DNA of 64,000 bases from Geoalkalibacter ferrihydriticus DSM 17813 (GCF_000820505.1 NZ_JWJD01000004.1:128955-192954); one strand, 5' to 3'; shown: positions 23,197-33,273, counted from the first letter of the stretch. Translations and numbers: made by a program. Notes: generated from the letters alone by a model not told the origin.

Positions 23197-24420
23197 ATGT
23201 CCAAAAAGGGAAGCGTCAACAAGGTCGTTCTGGCTTATTCAGGGGGTCTTGACACCTCGATCATTCTCAAATGGCTGGTTGAGGAATACGGTTGTGAAGT
23301 CATTGCCTATTCCGCCGACCTCGGGCAAGGCGAGGAACTTGACAACATTCCGGAAAAAGCCAAAAAAACCGGGGCTTCAACCTGCCACATCCTCGACCTC
23401 AAAGAAGAATTCGCCCGCGATTTCGTTTTCCCCATGTTCCGCGCCAATGCCATCTATGAAGGTCGCTATTTTCTCGGCACCTCCATCGCCCGGCCGCTCA
23501 TCGCCAAGGCGCAAATGGACATTGCCGCCCAGGAAGGGGCCGACTCCGTCTCCCATGGCGCCACCGGCAAGGGCAACGATCAGGTGCGCTTCGAGCTGGC
23601 CTACTACCATTTCGATCCGGCGATCAAGGTCATAGCTCCCTGGCGCGAGTGGGATCTCAAGAGCCGCACCGCCTTGGAGGAATATGCGCGCAAGCACGGC
23701 ATTCCCGTGCCGACCAGCAAGAAATTTCCCTGGAGTTCGGACCGCAACCTGCTGCACATCTCCTTCGAGGGCGACATTCTCGAAAATCCCTGGGCCGAGG
23801 CCCCGGAGGAAATGTATGTACTCACCGTTCGTCCCGAGGATGCCCCGGATCAGCCGGAATATGTCGAAATCGACTTTGAAAAGGGCGATGCCGTAGCGGT
23901 CAACGGTGAGCGACTCTCGCCCGCCAAGCTCCTGGCCAAGCTCAATGAATTGGGCGGCAAGCACGGCATCGGCCGCGTCGACCTCATGGAGAACCGCTAT
24001 GTCGGCATGAAGAGCCGCGGCGTCTATGAAACCCCCGGCGGAACCATTCTCGAGGAGGCCCACCGCGCGGTGGAATCCATCACCATGGACCGCGAAGTCA
24101 TGCACCTGCGCGATTCGCTGGTGCCGCGCTACGCCGAGATGATCTACAACGGCTACTGGTTTGCCCCCGAGCGCAAGGTACTCCAGGCCCTCATCGACGA
24201 ATCGCAGAAGACCGTCAACGGCAAGGCGCGCATCAAGCTCTACAAGGGCCATTGCCGAGTGGTCGGCCGCCAGTCGGACACTGACAGCCTGTTCAACGTC
24301 GACTTCGCCACTTTCGAGGCGGACGAAGTCTACAACCAGGCCGACGCTGAAGGCTTCATCAAGCTCAATGCCCTGCGTCTGCGCATCGCCGCCATCCAAA
24401 GACTGGCGAAAACCAAATAA
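23197..24420 (+). CDS. argG: Argininosuccinate synthase
   Basis: A 407-residue enzyme that condenses citrulline and aspartate with ATP. The PP-loop [18 protein letters not shown] is near residue 10, [17 protein letters not shown] near 115, and [11 protein letters not shown] near 275. CAGGAG lies 10 bases upstream of the ATG. The gene is separated from the next reading frame by a palindromic repeat. Confidence 0.97.
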   Translation: MSKKGSVNKVVLAYSGGLDTSIILKWLVEEYGCEVIAYSADLGQGEELDNIPEKAKKTGASTCHILDLKEEFARDFVFPMFRANAIYEGRYFLGTSIARPLIAKAQMDIAAQEGADSVSHGATGKGNDQVRFELAYYHFDPAIKVIAPWREWDLKSRTALEEYARKHGIPVPTSKKFPWSSDRNLLHISFEGDILENPWAEAPEEMYVLTVRPEDAPDQPEYVEIDFEKGDAVAVNGERLSPAKLLAKLNELGGKHGIGRVDLMENRYVGMKSRGVYETPGGTILEEAHRAVESITMDREVMHLRDSLVPRYAEMIYNGYWFAPERKVLQALIDESQKTVNGKARIKLYKGHCRVVGRQSDTDSLFNVDFATFEADEVYNQADAEGFIKLNALRLRIAAIQRLAKTK

Positions 24421-24430
24421 CGCGAAATCC

Positions 24431-24478
24431 GGGACGCGGAGCGCGAAGGGCCGTTTTGCCTTTCTCGCCCCGCGTCCC
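24431..24478. repeat. GGGACGCGG-type palindromic repeat after argG
   Basis: GGGACGCGGAGCGCGAA (24431-24447) pairs with TTCTCGCCCCGCGTCCC (24462-24478) at 15 of 17 positions around a 14-base loop containing TTTT. A second member of the family lies at 31902-31965. It may terminate argG transcription on either strand, or be a dispersed extragenic palindrome. Confidence 0.65.
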
Positions 24479-24492
24479 GCATTCCGACTTTT

Positions 24493-24996
24493 ATGGAATT
24501 CAAAAAACAACAGGCCATCAAAACCTCCGTCGTCGCTTGCGTCATCGACGAGAACGAACGCGTGCTGCTGACGCGGCGCTGCATCGAGCCTTTCTGCAGC
24601 CTGTGGGTCATGCCCGGCGGCAAAATCGATCATGGCGAGTCGATTCTGGCGGCGTTGCACCGCGAGGTGCGCGAGGAAGTGGGCATCGAGATCCACGTTG
24701 AGGGCCTCATCGATGTCTTTGAACACATCGATGTCGGCGACCGTAAGGATCATTTCGTCATTCTTTACTACCGCGCCGTGCCTTTAAGCCTTGAGCTTTC
24801 ACCCAACGGCGACGAATGCACCGAAGCCATCTGGGCCCTCAAGAACTGTTTGCCGAAAATGGCCCTGCCGCCGGGTGGCCGCCACATCCTCACCCAGGTG
24901 TTCCCCGATCTGCCCTGGGAGCAGCCACGTCCCGCCGATCTTGACCTGAACGAGGAACTTCCCGGCGGGCAACTCACATCCTCCAGCCAGAACTGA
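24493..24996 (+). CDS. NUDIX hydrolase
   Basis: A 167-residue NUDIX protein. The Nudix box is complete, from G42 to about residue 64: GGKIDHG-E-SILAALH-REVREEVGI, matching the Gx5Ex7REUxEExGU pattern. Substrates in this superfamily are nucleoside diphosphates linked to another group; the order of residues outside the box does not let me choose one. It is followed after 4 bases by the nitrilase-like gene, so the two are probably co-translated. Confidence 0.9.
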   Translation: MEFKKQQAIKTSVVACVIDENERVLLTRRCIEPFCSLWVMPGGKIDHGESILAALHREVREEVGIEIHVEGLIDVFEHIDVGDRKDHFVILYYRAVPLSLELSPNGDECTEAIWALKNCLPKMALPPGGRHILTQVFPDLPWEQPRPADLDLNEELPGGQLTSSSQN

Positions 24997-25000
24997 GCGC

Positions 25001-26203
25001 ATGTTTCAGATCGTCGACCAGCAGATCAACGTCGAATTTCCCCTCGGGCACCATCTGCATTGTCTCATCGCGCAGATTCCCAACAGCTTGGGGTTGTCGA
25101 GCTTTGCCTGCAAACTGACCGATCCCCAGCCGCAATGGGAGCGCATTCGCTCGATTCTCGAACTCGCCGCCGAAGGTCCGGGAAACCTCAAGAAACTGCA
25201 CTTTCTCATGCTGCCGGAATCCTCCATGCCCGCAGCGCATGTGGGCGAAGCTCTGACCTTTATCGATCGCCACTTCCGCCCCAACACCATCACCATGTTC
25301 GGCGTCGAGCACATTCGCCTGCACGAATACCGCGCTCTTCTTGAAGACTACCGAGCCGACAACCAAGAGGTTCTGGCCTCGGTTCTGAAAGACAGCGATG
25401 CGGGCGACATCGAGCAGCTGCCGGTCAACTGGGCGGTGATCGCGGTCAAGGAGACGGACGGGCGCCTGCGGGTTTTCCTGCAGGCCAAAAGCCATCCCAT
25501 GGTGGCCGAGGAAACCATCGACCCCTTTCACGACCTCTATCGCGGCAAGGCCTTTCCCCTGCTACGCTGTACGCCGGTCGGCTTCAACTTCATGGCCATG
25601 ATCTGCCTTGATTACATCTACCGCGATCTCTACCAGTCCAACATCAACACGGTGATCGAGAGGGCCAACGATCTGTTCTTCCGCACCCGCCAGCGCCTGG
25701 ACCTGCTGGCGGTTCTGCAATGCAATCCCAAGCCCGAGCATCAGGCCTTTCGCGACGTGGTCAACGGCTTTTACGGCGAATATCTGGCCTACACCCCCGG
25801 GGTGCGCGACACGGTCACGGTGTTTGCCAATACCTCCAACGAAACCAGCGGGCTCAGCGTCAAAGGCGACTACAGCTTCGGCCATTCATCGGTCATTATT
25901 CACAAGAGCCACAAGATTCTGCCGGTCAGCTATCCTGAATTCGCCAGCGACGATTTCGACGGGCTGCCGGTCTGCCGGCTGCGTTTTGGCGCCGACACCC
26001 GCCTTTATTATGTCAACCTGCCGCTGTTTCACGAACTTGATCCCCGCACCACCCGCTTTCCCCTCAAGGTGCATGGCATTTACCGCCTCGCGGGGAAATT
26101 GGGCTGGACACGCCTTGAGGATACCGACCTGCAACCCCTTGGCGATATCAGGGAAAAGGCCGCCGCTTGCCCCCTTACTCCGGCCCCGAACGGCACCAAG
26201 TAA
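25001..26203 (+). CDS. Divergent nitrilase-superfamily (carbon-nitrogen hydrolase-like) protein
   Basis: A 400-residue protein I do not recognise as a named family, but three elements fit the Glu-Lys-Cys triad of the nitrilase superfamily in order: E73 in LHFLMLPESSMP, K163 in RVFLQAKSHP, and C202 in FNFMAMICLDYIYRDLY. The fold would predict C-N bond hydrolysis or transfer. Later segments (LAVLQCNPKPEHQAFRD, FANTSNETSGLSVKG, GHSSVI) also fit the late strands of nitrilase-like folds. It lacks a signal peptide or membrane helix. It is paired with a NUDIX gene inside the arginine cluster. The assignment to the superfamily is inferred from spacing of the triad. Confidence 0.6.
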   Translation: MFQIVDQQINVEFPLGHHLHCLIAQIPNSLGLSSFACKLTDPQPQWERIRSILELAAEGPGNLKKLHFLMLPESSMPAAHVGEALTFIDRHFRPNTITMFGVEHIRLHEYRALLEDYRADNQEVLASVLKDSDAGDIEQLPVNWAVIAVKETDGRLRVFLQAKSHPMVAEETIDPFHDLYRGKAFPLLRCTPVGFNFMAMICLDYIYRDLYQSNINTVIERANDLFFRTRQRLDLLAVLQCNPKPEHQAFRDVVNGFYGEYLAYTPGVRDTVTVFANTSNETSGLSVKGDYSFGHSSVIIHKSHKILPVSYPEFASDDFDGLPVCRLRFGADTRLYYVNLPLFHELDPRTTRFPLKVHGIYRLAGKLGWTRLEDTDLQPLGDIREKAAACPLTPAPNGTK

Positions 26204-26257
26204 CCCGCGACACCCAACTATTGACCCGCAATCCACCGACAGGGAGACATCGAGTCC

Positions 26258-27646
26258 ATGGCACAGGATAAACTCTGGGGCGGACGCTTCAGCCAGCCCA
26301 CCGACAAGTTCGTCGAAGAATTCACCGCCTCCATCACCTTTGACCAGCGCATGTACCGCTACGACATTCAGGGTTCCATCGCTCATGCGCGCATGCTGGC
26401 CCGGCAAAACATCATCGCTCAAACCGAAGCCGAGCAGATCATCGCCGGCCTCGAAGAAATTCTCGCCGAAATCGAGGCGGGCCGGTTTGAATTCAAGGTC
26501 AGCCTTGAAGACATCCACATGAACATCGAATCGCGCCTCATTGAGCGCATCGGCCCCGTTGGGGGCAAGCTGCACACCGCTCGTTCACGTAACGACCAGG
26601 TGGCCCTTGACGTTCGCCTTTACCTGCGCGATGAGCTCAAGGCCATCGCACGCTATCTTGACAGCCTGCAGGACGCGGCACTCGGGCAGGCCGAAGCCAA
26701 CCTCGCCGTCATCATGCCCGGTTATACCCACCTGCAAACCGCCCAGCCGGTGCTTTTCGCCCACCACATGCTGGCCTATTATGAAATGTTCCGGCGCGAC
26801 GCGGGACGTCTTGCCGATGTCGCCAAACGGCTCAACGAATTGCCCCTCGGCGCCGGCGCCCTGGCAGGAACCACCTTTCCCATCGACCGGGAGTACGTCG
26901 CCGAACAACTCGGCTTTGACGGGGTGACGCGCAACAGTCTCGATTCGGTCTCCGACCGCGATTTCGCCCTCGAATTCTGCTCTGCCGCCGCGATTCTCAT
27001 GATGCACCTCTCGCGTCTCTCGGAGGAGCTGATCCTGTGGTCTTCGGCTGATTTCAACTTCATCGAGCTGACGGACGCTTTCTGCACCGGCAGCTCGATC
27101 ATGCCACAGAAGAAAAATCCCGACGTTCCCGAACTGGTGCGCGGCAAGACCGGGCGCGTCTACGGCAATCTGATCAGCCTGCTGACCCTGATGAAAGCCC
27201 TGCCCCTGGCCTACAACAAAGACATGCAGGAAGATAAGGAGCCGCTGTTCGACACCATCGACACGGTCAAGGGCAGCCTCAAGATTTTTGCCGACATGAT
27301 CGCGCAGATGCGGGTTAAGGCCGAGCCCATGCGCATCGCCGCGGCACGCGGGTTCTCCACCGCCACCGACGTCGCCGACTATGTGGTGCGCAAGGGTTTG
27401 CCCTTTCGCCAGGCTCATGAAGTGGTGGGCAAGACGGTGCGCTACTGTATCGAGCAGGGCAAGGATATCCCTGAGCTGACCCTGGAGGAGTTCCAACAGT
27501 TTTCGCCGCTCATCGAAGCCGACATCTACGACTACGTTACCCTCGAAGCCTCGGTTAACGCCCGCCGCGCCACAGGCGGCACCGCGCGCCAAGCGGTAAC
27601 GCGCGAAATCAAGCGGGCCCGTGAGGAGCGCCAGGCCCAACCCTGA
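26258..27646 (+). CDS. argH: Argininosuccinate lyase
   Basis: A 462-residue fumarase/aspartase-superfamily enzyme giving arginine and fumarate. Key segments are [23 protein letters not shown] at the start (in part), [38 protein letters not shown], and the catalytic signature [12 protein letters not shown] (about 280). An AGGGAGA ribosome-binding site precedes ATG 26258. A fragment of a dispersed repeat begins 6 bases after its stop. Confidence 0.97.
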   Translation: MAQDKLWGGRFSQPTDKFVEEFTASITFDQRMYRYDIQGSIAHARMLARQNIIAQTEAEQIIAGLEEILAEIEAGRFEFKVSLEDIHMNIESRLIERIGPVGGKLHTARSRNDQVALDVRLYLRDELKAIARYLDSLQDAALGQAEANLAVIMPGYTHLQTAQPVLFAHHMLAYYEMFRRDAGRLADVAKRLNELPLGAGALAGTTFPIDREYVAEQLGFDGVTRNSLDSVSDRDFALEFCSAAAILMMHLSRLSEELILWSSADFNFIELTDAFCTGSSIMPQKKNPDVPELVRGKTGRVYGNLISLLTLMKALPLAYNKDMQEDKEPLFDTIDTVKGSLKIFADMIAQMRVKAEPMRIAAARGFSTATDVADYVVRKGLPFRQAHEVVGKTVRYCIEQGKDIPELTLEEFQQFSPLIEADIYDYVTLEASVNARRATGGTARQAVTREIKRAREERQAQP

Positions 27647-27652
27647 AAAAAA

Positions 27653-27689
27653 GTAACTATTCAGCGGCAACGTCCGAGAGTACCGCAGG
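27653..27689. repeat. Partial copy of a 134-bp dispersed palindromic element
   Basis: A 37-base stretch matches positions 30845-30881 at 34 of 37 bases. It contains the terminal GTAACTATTCAGC and the ACCGCAGG box but lacks the right-hand inverted end. It lies between argH and the lipoprotein gene. Confidence 0.8.
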
Positions 27690-27728
27690 GAAAACGCCAT
27701 ACGGTCGGGCATGGGAGGATTTTTTAAG

Positions 27729-28511
27729 ATGAGATTTTTTGTTCGCAGGCCTTTCCCCATTCTGCTCCTGCTGGCCGCCCTCGGACTTTCCCTCGGCGCC
27801 TGCGGCAAGAGAGGTCCGGTGCGGCCCTTGGCCGAACTCAGCCCCGCCGCGCCACCGAATTTCAGCGCCGAGCAGAAGGGGGAAAGTATTTTGCTTTCCT
27901 GGGATCTCCCCAGAGTCAACCAGGACGACTCTCCCCTGGTTGACCTCGCCGGCTTTCGCATTTATCGCCTGACCTTTCATCCCGAAGACCCCTGTCCGGA
28001 ATGCCGCGAGGAACAGGCACCTTTGGTGGCCGAACTTGATCTCGATTACCTGCCGTCAGGCAGCCGGCTTGACGAACGATTGTTCTGGTTCGACACGTGC
28101 GCCGCCCTCGGCAGCGGCTACCTTTACCGCATCCTGCCCGTCAATCACAAAGGCCGTCCCGGCGCTGCCGCCCGCAGCCACCTGATCCTCGGTGAACCGC
28201 CCGCGCCGCCCGTTGGGCTGTCGGCCGCCGGCCACGACCGCCTGGTGCGCTTGAGTTGGGCACCTGTCACCAGCCTGCCGGAAGAGGCCGAGTTGCTCGG
28301 CTATCACCTTTATCGGCGCAGCGGCGACGCGCCCTATTCCCCGCAGCCCCTGACGCGTGAGCCGCTCAGCGCAGCGCAGTTCGAGGATTTTTCCGTGGCT
28401 AACGATCAGGTCTACAGCTACGCATTGCGCACGGTCATGGTGGTGGAAGACCGCCGCATTTTCTCGAGCCGCTCAGAGGAAATCAGTGTCGTTCCCAAGG
28501 CCGGTCGCTGA
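27729..28511 (+). CDS. Lipoprotein with two fibronectin type III-like domains
   Basis: 260 residues from ATG 27729, chosen over 27711 because GGGAGGA (27713-27719) is well placed for it. A signal peptide ends in lipobox LGAC, so the mature protein begins with lipidated Cys followed by GKRGPVRPL, similar to the start of small LptM/YifL-type lipoproteins. Two FnIII-like modules follow (about residues 45-150 and 160-255), the second opening PPAPPVGLSAAGHDRLVRLSWAP. It contains a CPEC pair. It precedes lysA by about 107 bases. The function is unknown; a cell-envelope role is inferred. Confidence 0.82.
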   Translation: MRFFVRRPFPILLLLAALGLSLGACGKRGPVRPLAELSPAAPPNFSAEQKGESILLSWDLPRVNQDDSPLVDLAGFRIYRLTFHPEDPCPECREEQAPLVAELDLDYLPSGSRLDERLFWFDTCAALGSGYLYRILPVNHKGRPGAAARSHLILGEPPAPPVGLSAAGHDRLVRLSWAPVTSLPEEAELLGYHLYRRSGDAPYSPQPLTREPLSAAQFEDFSVANDQVYSYALRTVMVVEDRRIFSSRSEEISVVPKAGR

Positions 28512-28618
28512 CCTCGAAGCGAGGCTGCTTTTGACTTATCCCTTCGGGTATGTTAGTTATTTTGGTTTATTCAGGCGCCGCACCCGTATTCTCATCCACC
28601 TCAGGAGGATCGATCCCT

Positions 28619-29872
28619 ATGCATCATTTTCAGTACAAAGGCAATGAACTCTACGCCGAAGACGTCGCCCTGCGCGACATCGTCGCCCAAGTGGGCAGCC
28701 CCGTCTATGTGTATTCCCAGGCCACCCTGGAGCGCCACTTCAAGGCCTTCGACGAAGCCTTTGCCGGTGCGCCGCATACCATCTGCTACTCAGTCAAGGC
28801 CAACTCCAACCTGGCGATTCTCAAGACCATCATCCGCATGGGCGGCGGCGTCGACATCGTCTCCGGCGGCGAACTCTACCGCGCCCTGCAAGCGGGGGTG
28901 GATCCCAAGAAGGTGGTTTACTCCGGGGTGGGCAAGCGCGACGACGAGATCGAATATGCTCTCAACACCGGCATCCTCATGTTCAACGTCGAATCCGAGC
29001 AGGAAATCGATCGGTTGAATGAAATCGCCGGACGACTCGGCAAGAAAGCGGGCATCGCCCTGCGCGTCAACCCCGATGTTGATCCGCAGACCCACCCCTA
29101 TATCACCACCGGCCTGAAAAAAGCCAAGTTCGGCATTACCATGGATCGTGCCGTCGAGGAATACAAGCGCGCGCGTGACATGGAGAATCTCGAAATTCTC
29201 GGCATCGACTGCCACATCGGCAGCCAGTTGACCAAAGTTGAGCCTTTCGTTGATTCAATCCGCAAACTCAAAGAGCTGATCGGTGAACTCAAGGCACTCG
29301 GCATCAACCTGAAATATCTTGATCTCGGCGGTGGTCTCGGCATCCAGTATGACGCCGAGGATCCGCCCCTGCCCGCCGATTACGGCAGCGCTATCAAGGC
29401 AGAAACCAAGGATCTCGGCCTGCACCTGATTTTTGAACCGGGGCGCAACATCGCCGGCAACGCCGGTGTGCTGGTGGCCAAATGCCTCTACACCAAAGAG
29501 CGCGACGAAAAGAACTTCATCATCATCGATGCAGGCATGAACGATCTGGCTCGCCCTGCTCTCTACGGCAGCTTTCACGGTGTGCAGCCGGTGGTCAAGG
29601 ACCAGGACGGCATGATTCCGGCCGATATCGTCGGTCCCATCTGCGAAACCGGAGACTTTCTGATCAAAGAACGCAGCGTTCCAATGTTCAAGCAGAATGA
29701 CCTCATGGCCTTCATGTCCGCGGGCGCTTACGGCTTCACCATGAGTAGCAACTACAACACGCGTCCGCGTGCTGCCGAGGTGCTGGTCAACGGCGATAAG
29801 TTCGTCGTGATCCGCGAGCGGGAAAAGGTCGAGGATCTGGTGCGCGGCGAATCCATTCCCGCATGGCTGTGA
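28619..29872 (+). CDS. lysA: Diaminopimelate decarboxylase
   Basis: A 417-residue fold-III PLP decarboxylase making lysine from meso-diaminopimelate. The PLP lysine is K60 in ICYSVKANSN. VSGGELYRAL, HIGSQLTKVEPF and EPGRNIAGNAGVL follow in order, and the active-site Cys is in VGPICETGDFL. The start at 28619 is supported by AGGAGG at 28603-28608; the open frame upstream is not similar. It heads the lysine genes lysA-dapA-dapB-dapL. Confidence 0.97.
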   Translation: MHHFQYKGNELYAEDVALRDIVAQVGSPVYVYSQATLERHFKAFDEAFAGAPHTICYSVKANSNLAILKTIIRMGGGVDIVSGGELYRALQAGVDPKKVVYSGVGKRDDEIEYALNTGILMFNVESEQEIDRLNEIAGRLGKKAGIALRVNPDVDPQTHPYITTGLKKAKFGITMDRAVEEYKRARDMENLEILGIDCHIGSQLTKVEPFVDSIRKLKELIGELKALGINLKYLDLGGGLGIQYDAEDPPLPADYGSAIKAETKDLGLHLIFEPGRNIAGNAGVLVAKCLYTKERDEKNFIIIDAGMNDLARPALYGSFHGVQPVVKDQDGMIPADIVGPICETGDFLIKERSVPMFKQNDLMAFMSAGAYGFTMSSNYNTRPRAAEVLVNGDKFVVIREREKVEDLVRGESIPAWL

Positions 29873-29961
29873 CGGGACAGGTGTATTTCTTTATGCTTGG
29901 GTGCCTGCCGGCCAGTGTTTTTTGCTGACCGGGACGCAAGCATTTCCGGGAGGAGGACATT

Positions 29962-30837
29962 ATGTTCAAAGGTTCCATGGTCGCCATCGTCACGCCGTTC
30001 AAGGCCGATGGCAGTTTTGACGAAGAAACCTATCGACAGCTTATCGATTTTCAGATCGCAAGCGGCACCGACGCCATCATTCCCTGCGGCACGACCGGGG
30101 AGTCGGCGACGCTTGACTTCGATGAGCACGCACGCGTCATCCAGGTCTGCATCGAGCAGGTCAACAAACGCGTCCCGGTGATTGCCGGGACCGGCGCCAA
30201 CTCCACCACCGAGGCCATCGGGCTGTCGAAGAATGCCAAGGACATGGGAGCCGACGGCCTGCTGCTGGTCTGCCCCTATTACAACAAACCTTCGCAGGAG
30301 GGCATCTACCGGCATTACAAAGCCATTGCCGAGGCGGTGGCCCTGCCGCAGGTTCTGTACAACGTACCGGGGCGCACCGGCGTCAACATGACGGCCGAGA
30401 CGACCGTGCGCCTGGCGGAGATCCCAAACATCGTCGCCATCAAGGAAGCTGCGGGCGACCTGACCCAGGTGAGTGAAATTCTTGCGCGCGCCGGCGACAA
30501 GATCGACGTGCTCTCGGGCGATGATTTTCTTACCTTCCCGATGCTGGCCTGTGGTGGCAAGGGCGTGATCTCGGTGTCCGCAAATATCGTCCCTGCCCAG
30601 GTCAAGGCCATGGTCACGGCCTTTTTCGCCGGCGACTGGGAGCAGGCGCGCCGCCTGCATCTGGAACTTCTCGATTTACACAAGGCCATGTTCATCGACG
30701 CCAATCCGGTTCCGGTCAAAACTTCGCTCGAACTCATGGGCAAATGTGCGGCGCAGGTGCGCCTGCCCTTGTGTGAACTGGGCGCGGCCAACCTGGAAAA
30801 ACTCAAAACCGTGCTGAAAAAGCACAAGCTGATTTAA
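29962..30837 (+). CDS. dapA: 4-hydroxy-tetrahydrodipicolinate synthase
   Basis: A 291-residue TIM-barrel aldolase condensing pyruvate with aspartate semialdehyde. The Schiff-base lysine is K161 in VAIKEAAGDL, Y133 is in VLYNVPGRTG, and the TTGES loop is at 44-48. A strong GGGAGGAGG ribosome-binding site lies at 29949-29957. A 134-bp palindromic element separates it from dapB. Confidence 0.97.
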   Translation: MFKGSMVAIVTPFKADGSFDEETYRQLIDFQIASGTDAIIPCGTTGESATLDFDEHARVIQVCIEQVNKRVPVIAGTGANSTTEAIGLSKNAKDMGADGLLLVCPYYNKPSQEGIYRHYKAIAEAVALPQVLYNVPGRTGVNMTAETTVRLAEIPNIVAIKEAAGDLTQVSEILARAGDKIDVLSGDDFLTFPMLACGGKGVISVSANIVPAQVKAMVTAFFAGDWEQARRLHLELLDLHKAMFIDANPVPVKTSLELMGKCAAQVRLPLCELGAANLEKLKTVLKKHKLI

Positions 30838-30844
30838 AAACCGG

Positions 30845-30978
30845 GTAACTGTTCAGCTGCAACGTCCGACAGTACCGCAGGATGCGGCGGTTGAGCGCTG
30901 CGGCAAATGTTTGAGCCGCAGGTGAGTTTTTGCCTCCCGCGATGCCGCCTCACCCTGCGGTGCATGCTGAACAGTTAC
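30845..30978. repeat. 134-bp palindromic element with 13-bp perfect terminal inverted repeats
   Basis: GTAACTGTTCAGC (30845-30857) and its exact complement GCTGAACAGTTAC (30966-30978) bound the element. Inside, ACCGCAGGATGCGGCGG (starting at 30875) and CCGCCTCACCCTGCGGT (ending near 30963) pair at 14 of 17 positions, and GAGCCGCAGGTGAG lies near the middle, so most of the unit can fold into a long hairpin. Related copies occur at 27653-27689 and 59688-59769. No transposase is encoded. It lies between dapA and dapB. The frame upstream of dapB that crosses it is not coding. Confidence 0.85.
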
Positions 30979-31080
30979 AAAAACCGTTTCTCGCAGAGCC
31001 GTCGAGCACTGAGGTTTCTCCGGCGCAAAGTGCGCGCTGCGTGTGTACGGCGCATCGGAGAAATAGAAAAGGACTTATAC

Positions 31081-31884
31081 ATGATCAAAATTGCCGTTAC
31101 CGGGGCCGCCGGACGCATGGGCGGGCGCATCATCACCGCCATCAAGGAAGCCGAGGGGCTGGAACTGGCCGGAGCCGCCGAGCGTCCCGGGCACGCCATG
31201 GTCGGACAGGATGCCGGCCTGGTGGCCGGCTGCGGCCCCCTGGGAGTGAACATCAGCGATGACCTGGAGCAGGTTCTGTCCGGGGCCGATGTGCTCATTG
31301 ACTTCACCTTTCCCGAGGTCACCCTGAAAAACCTGGAAATCTGCGCGCGCCTGGGCTGCAAGATGGTCATCGGCTCCACCGGCTTCACTCCCGATCAGCG
31401 CGAAGGGGTGGCGCGCCTGGCCCGGAAAATACCGGTGGTGCTGGCGCCCAACATGAGCGTCGGCGTCAATGCCTGCTTCAAACTGCTCAAGGAGGCGGTG
31501 CAGATTCTTGGCGACGGCTTTGACGTAGAGATTGTCGAGCTGCACCACAACAAGAAAAAGGATGCGCCCAGCGGCACTGCGGTGCGCATGGGCGAAGTGG
31601 TGGCCGACGCTCTGGGTCGCGACTACAATGAATGCGCGGTGTTTCATCGTGAAGGCATGACCGGTGAGCGCACCCATGAGGAGATCGGCATGCAGACGGT
31701 GCGTGGCGGCGACATCGTCGGCGAGCACACGGTCTATTTCATCGGCATGGGCGAGCGCATCGAAATCACCCATCGCGCCATGAGCCGCGACATGTTCGCC
31801 CGCGGCTCGGTGCGTGCCGCTCACTGGCTGGACGGCAAGACGCCTGGGCTCTACGACATGCAGGATGTCCTGGGCCTGAAATAA
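31081..31884 (+). CDS. dapB: 4-hydroxy-tetrahydrodipicolinate reductase
   Basis: A 267-residue NAD(P)H-dependent reductase. The nucleotide-binding GAAGRMGGRI is at residues 8-17, with TGFTPDQREG in the middle and the substrate-binding ELHHNKKKDAPSGTA near 155-170. The start at 31081 is where similarity begins; the longer frame runs through the palindromic element. The upstream GGAG is about 20 bases away and the nearer AAGGA at 31070-31074 probably serves as ribosome-binding site. Confidence 0.96.
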   Translation: MIKIAVTGAAGRMGGRIITAIKEAEGLELAGAAERPGHAMVGQDAGLVAGCGPLGVNISDDLEQVLSGADVLIDFTFPEVTLKNLEICARLGCKMVIGSTGFTPDQREGVARLARKIPVVLAPNMSVGVNACFKLLKEAVQILGDGFDVEIVELHHNKKKDAPSGTAVRMGEVVADALGRDYNECAVFHREGMTGERTHEEIGMQTVRGGDIVGEHTVYFIGMGERIEITHRAMSRDMFARGSVRAAHWLDGKTPGLYDMQDVLGLK

Positions 31885-31901
31885 GCCAAAACCTGGAACG
31901 C

Positions 31902-31965
31902 GGGACGCGGAACGAGGAACGCGAAAAACTGGCCTACTCATCCCGCGTCACGCGTTCCGCGTCCC
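31902..31965. repeat. GGGACGCGG-type palindromic repeat between dapB and dapL
   Basis: GGGACGCGGAACG (31902-31914) pairs perfectly with CGTTCCGCGTCCC (31953-31965) across a 38-base loop that itself contains GGAACGCG and CGCGTCACGCG. A T-rich stretch follows. It is related to the repeat at 24431-24478. Confidence 0.75.
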
Positions 31966-31992
31966 TATTTTCTTCAACATACGGAGGTTACA

Positions 31993-33228
31993 TTGGCACG
32001 TCTCAACGACAACTACCTGAAACTCAAAGCCGGCTACCTGTTTCCCGAAATCGGCCGCCGCATCAAGGAATTCACTCAGGCCAACCCCGACGCCAAGGTG
32101 ATCCGCCTGGGCATCGGCGATGTTACCCGCCCTCTGGTTCCGGCGGTGGTGGATGCCTTTCACAAGGCCATTGACGATCTGACCCGTCCGGAAACCTTCA
32201 TGGGTTATGGCCCTGAGCAGGGCTACGATTGGCTTATTGAAACCATCATCGACAAGGCCTATCGCCCCTTGGGAGTCGAGCTCAAGACCTCGGAAGTATT
32301 CATTTCCGACGGCTCCAAGTGTGACTGCGCCAACATCCTCGACATCTTCGACCTGTCCAACAAAGTGGCTATCGGCGATCCCGTTTACCCGGTGTACAAC
32401 GACACCAACGTCATGGTCGGACGTACCGGCGAAGCCGACGACAAGGGCTACTATGAGGGCATCGTCTATCTGCCCTGTACCGAAGAAAACAATTTCACCC
32501 CCGACCTGCCCAAGGGAAAGGTCGACATCATCTACTTGTGCTTTCCCAACAATCCCACCGGCACCGTCGCCGACAAAGCCGAGTTGAAAAAGTGGGTGGA
32601 TTACGCCAACGCCAACGACGCCATCATCTTTTTCGACGCCGCTTACGAGGCCTTCATTACCGAACCCGGCATCCCGCATTCCATTTATGAAATCGAAGGC
32701 GCGAAAAAATGTGCGATCGAGTTCCGCTCCTTCTCCAAAACCGCCGGGTTCACGGGCGTGCGTTGCGCCCTGACGGTGGTTCCGGAAGCGGTCATGGCCA
32801 CCACCTCCAAGGGTGAGAAAGTCGCTCTCAACAAGCTGTGGAACCGCCGCCAGTCGACCAAATTCAACGGCGTGTCCTACCCGGTGCAGAAAGCCGCGCA
32901 GGCGGTTTACTCCGAGCAAGGCTGGCGCCAGACCAAGGATGTCATCGACTACTACATGGAAAACGCGCGCATCATCCGTGAGGGTCTCCAGGCCGCGGGC
33001 ATCACCTGCTACGGCGGCGTCAACGCTCCCTACATCTGGCTCAAGACCCCCGAGGGCATGAGCAGCTGGGATTTTTTCGACAAGCTGCTCAATGAATGTC
33101 ACGTGGTCGGCACGCCGGGCAGCGGCTTCGGCCCCAGCGGCGAAGGCTATTTCCGCCTGTCCGCTTTCGGCGATCGCGAAAACGTGGTAGCGGCCGTCGA
33201 ACGCATTCAGCGCAAGTGGGGAAAGTAA
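31993..33228 (+). CDS. dapL: LL-diaminopimelate aminotransferase
   Basis: A 411-residue class I/II PLP aminotransferase that converts tetrahydrodipicolinate directly to LL-diaminopimelate, bypassing the succinylase steps. [36 protein letters not shown] and the PLP-lysine motif [14 protein letters not shown] are present. The start is the TTG at 31993 behind CGGAGG (31982-31987), giving [21 protein letters not shown] in part, as in other DapL proteins. A strong terminator follows 45 bases after the stop. Confidence 0.97.
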   Translation: MARLNDNYLKLKAGYLFPEIGRRIKEFTQANPDAKVIRLGIGDVTRPLVPAVVDAFHKAIDDLTRPETFMGYGPEQGYDWLIETIIDKAYRPLGVELKTSEVFISDGSKCDCANILDIFDLSNKVAIGDPVYPVYNDTNVMVGRTGEADDKGYYEGIVYLPCTEENNFTPDLPKGKVDIIYLCFPNNPTGTVADKAELKKWVDYANANDAIIFFDAAYEAFITEPGIPHSIYEIEGAKKCAIEFRSFSKTAGFTGVRCALTVVPEAVMATTSKGEKVALNKLWNRRQSTKFNGVSYPVQKAAQAVYSEQGWRQTKDVIDYYMENARIIREGLQAAGITCYGGVNAPYIWLKTPEGMSSWDFFDKLLNECHVVGTPGSGFGPSGEGYFRLSAFGDRENVVAAVERIQRKWGK

Positions 33229-33273
33229 AGCTGATTCGAGCCGCACATTCAACATTGTAACCGTTCAACTTGG

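Noticed and set aside
28531-28559. A possible sigma-70 promoter before lysA (TTGACT and a TA-rich -10 region)
   Set aside because: At 16-18 bases spacing the -10 is a poor match, so only the -35 is convincing.
28512-28618. A lysine riboswitch before lysA
   Set aside because: The 107-base gap is too short and lacks the conserved lysine-box core; only a small CCTCG/CGAGG hairpin is present.
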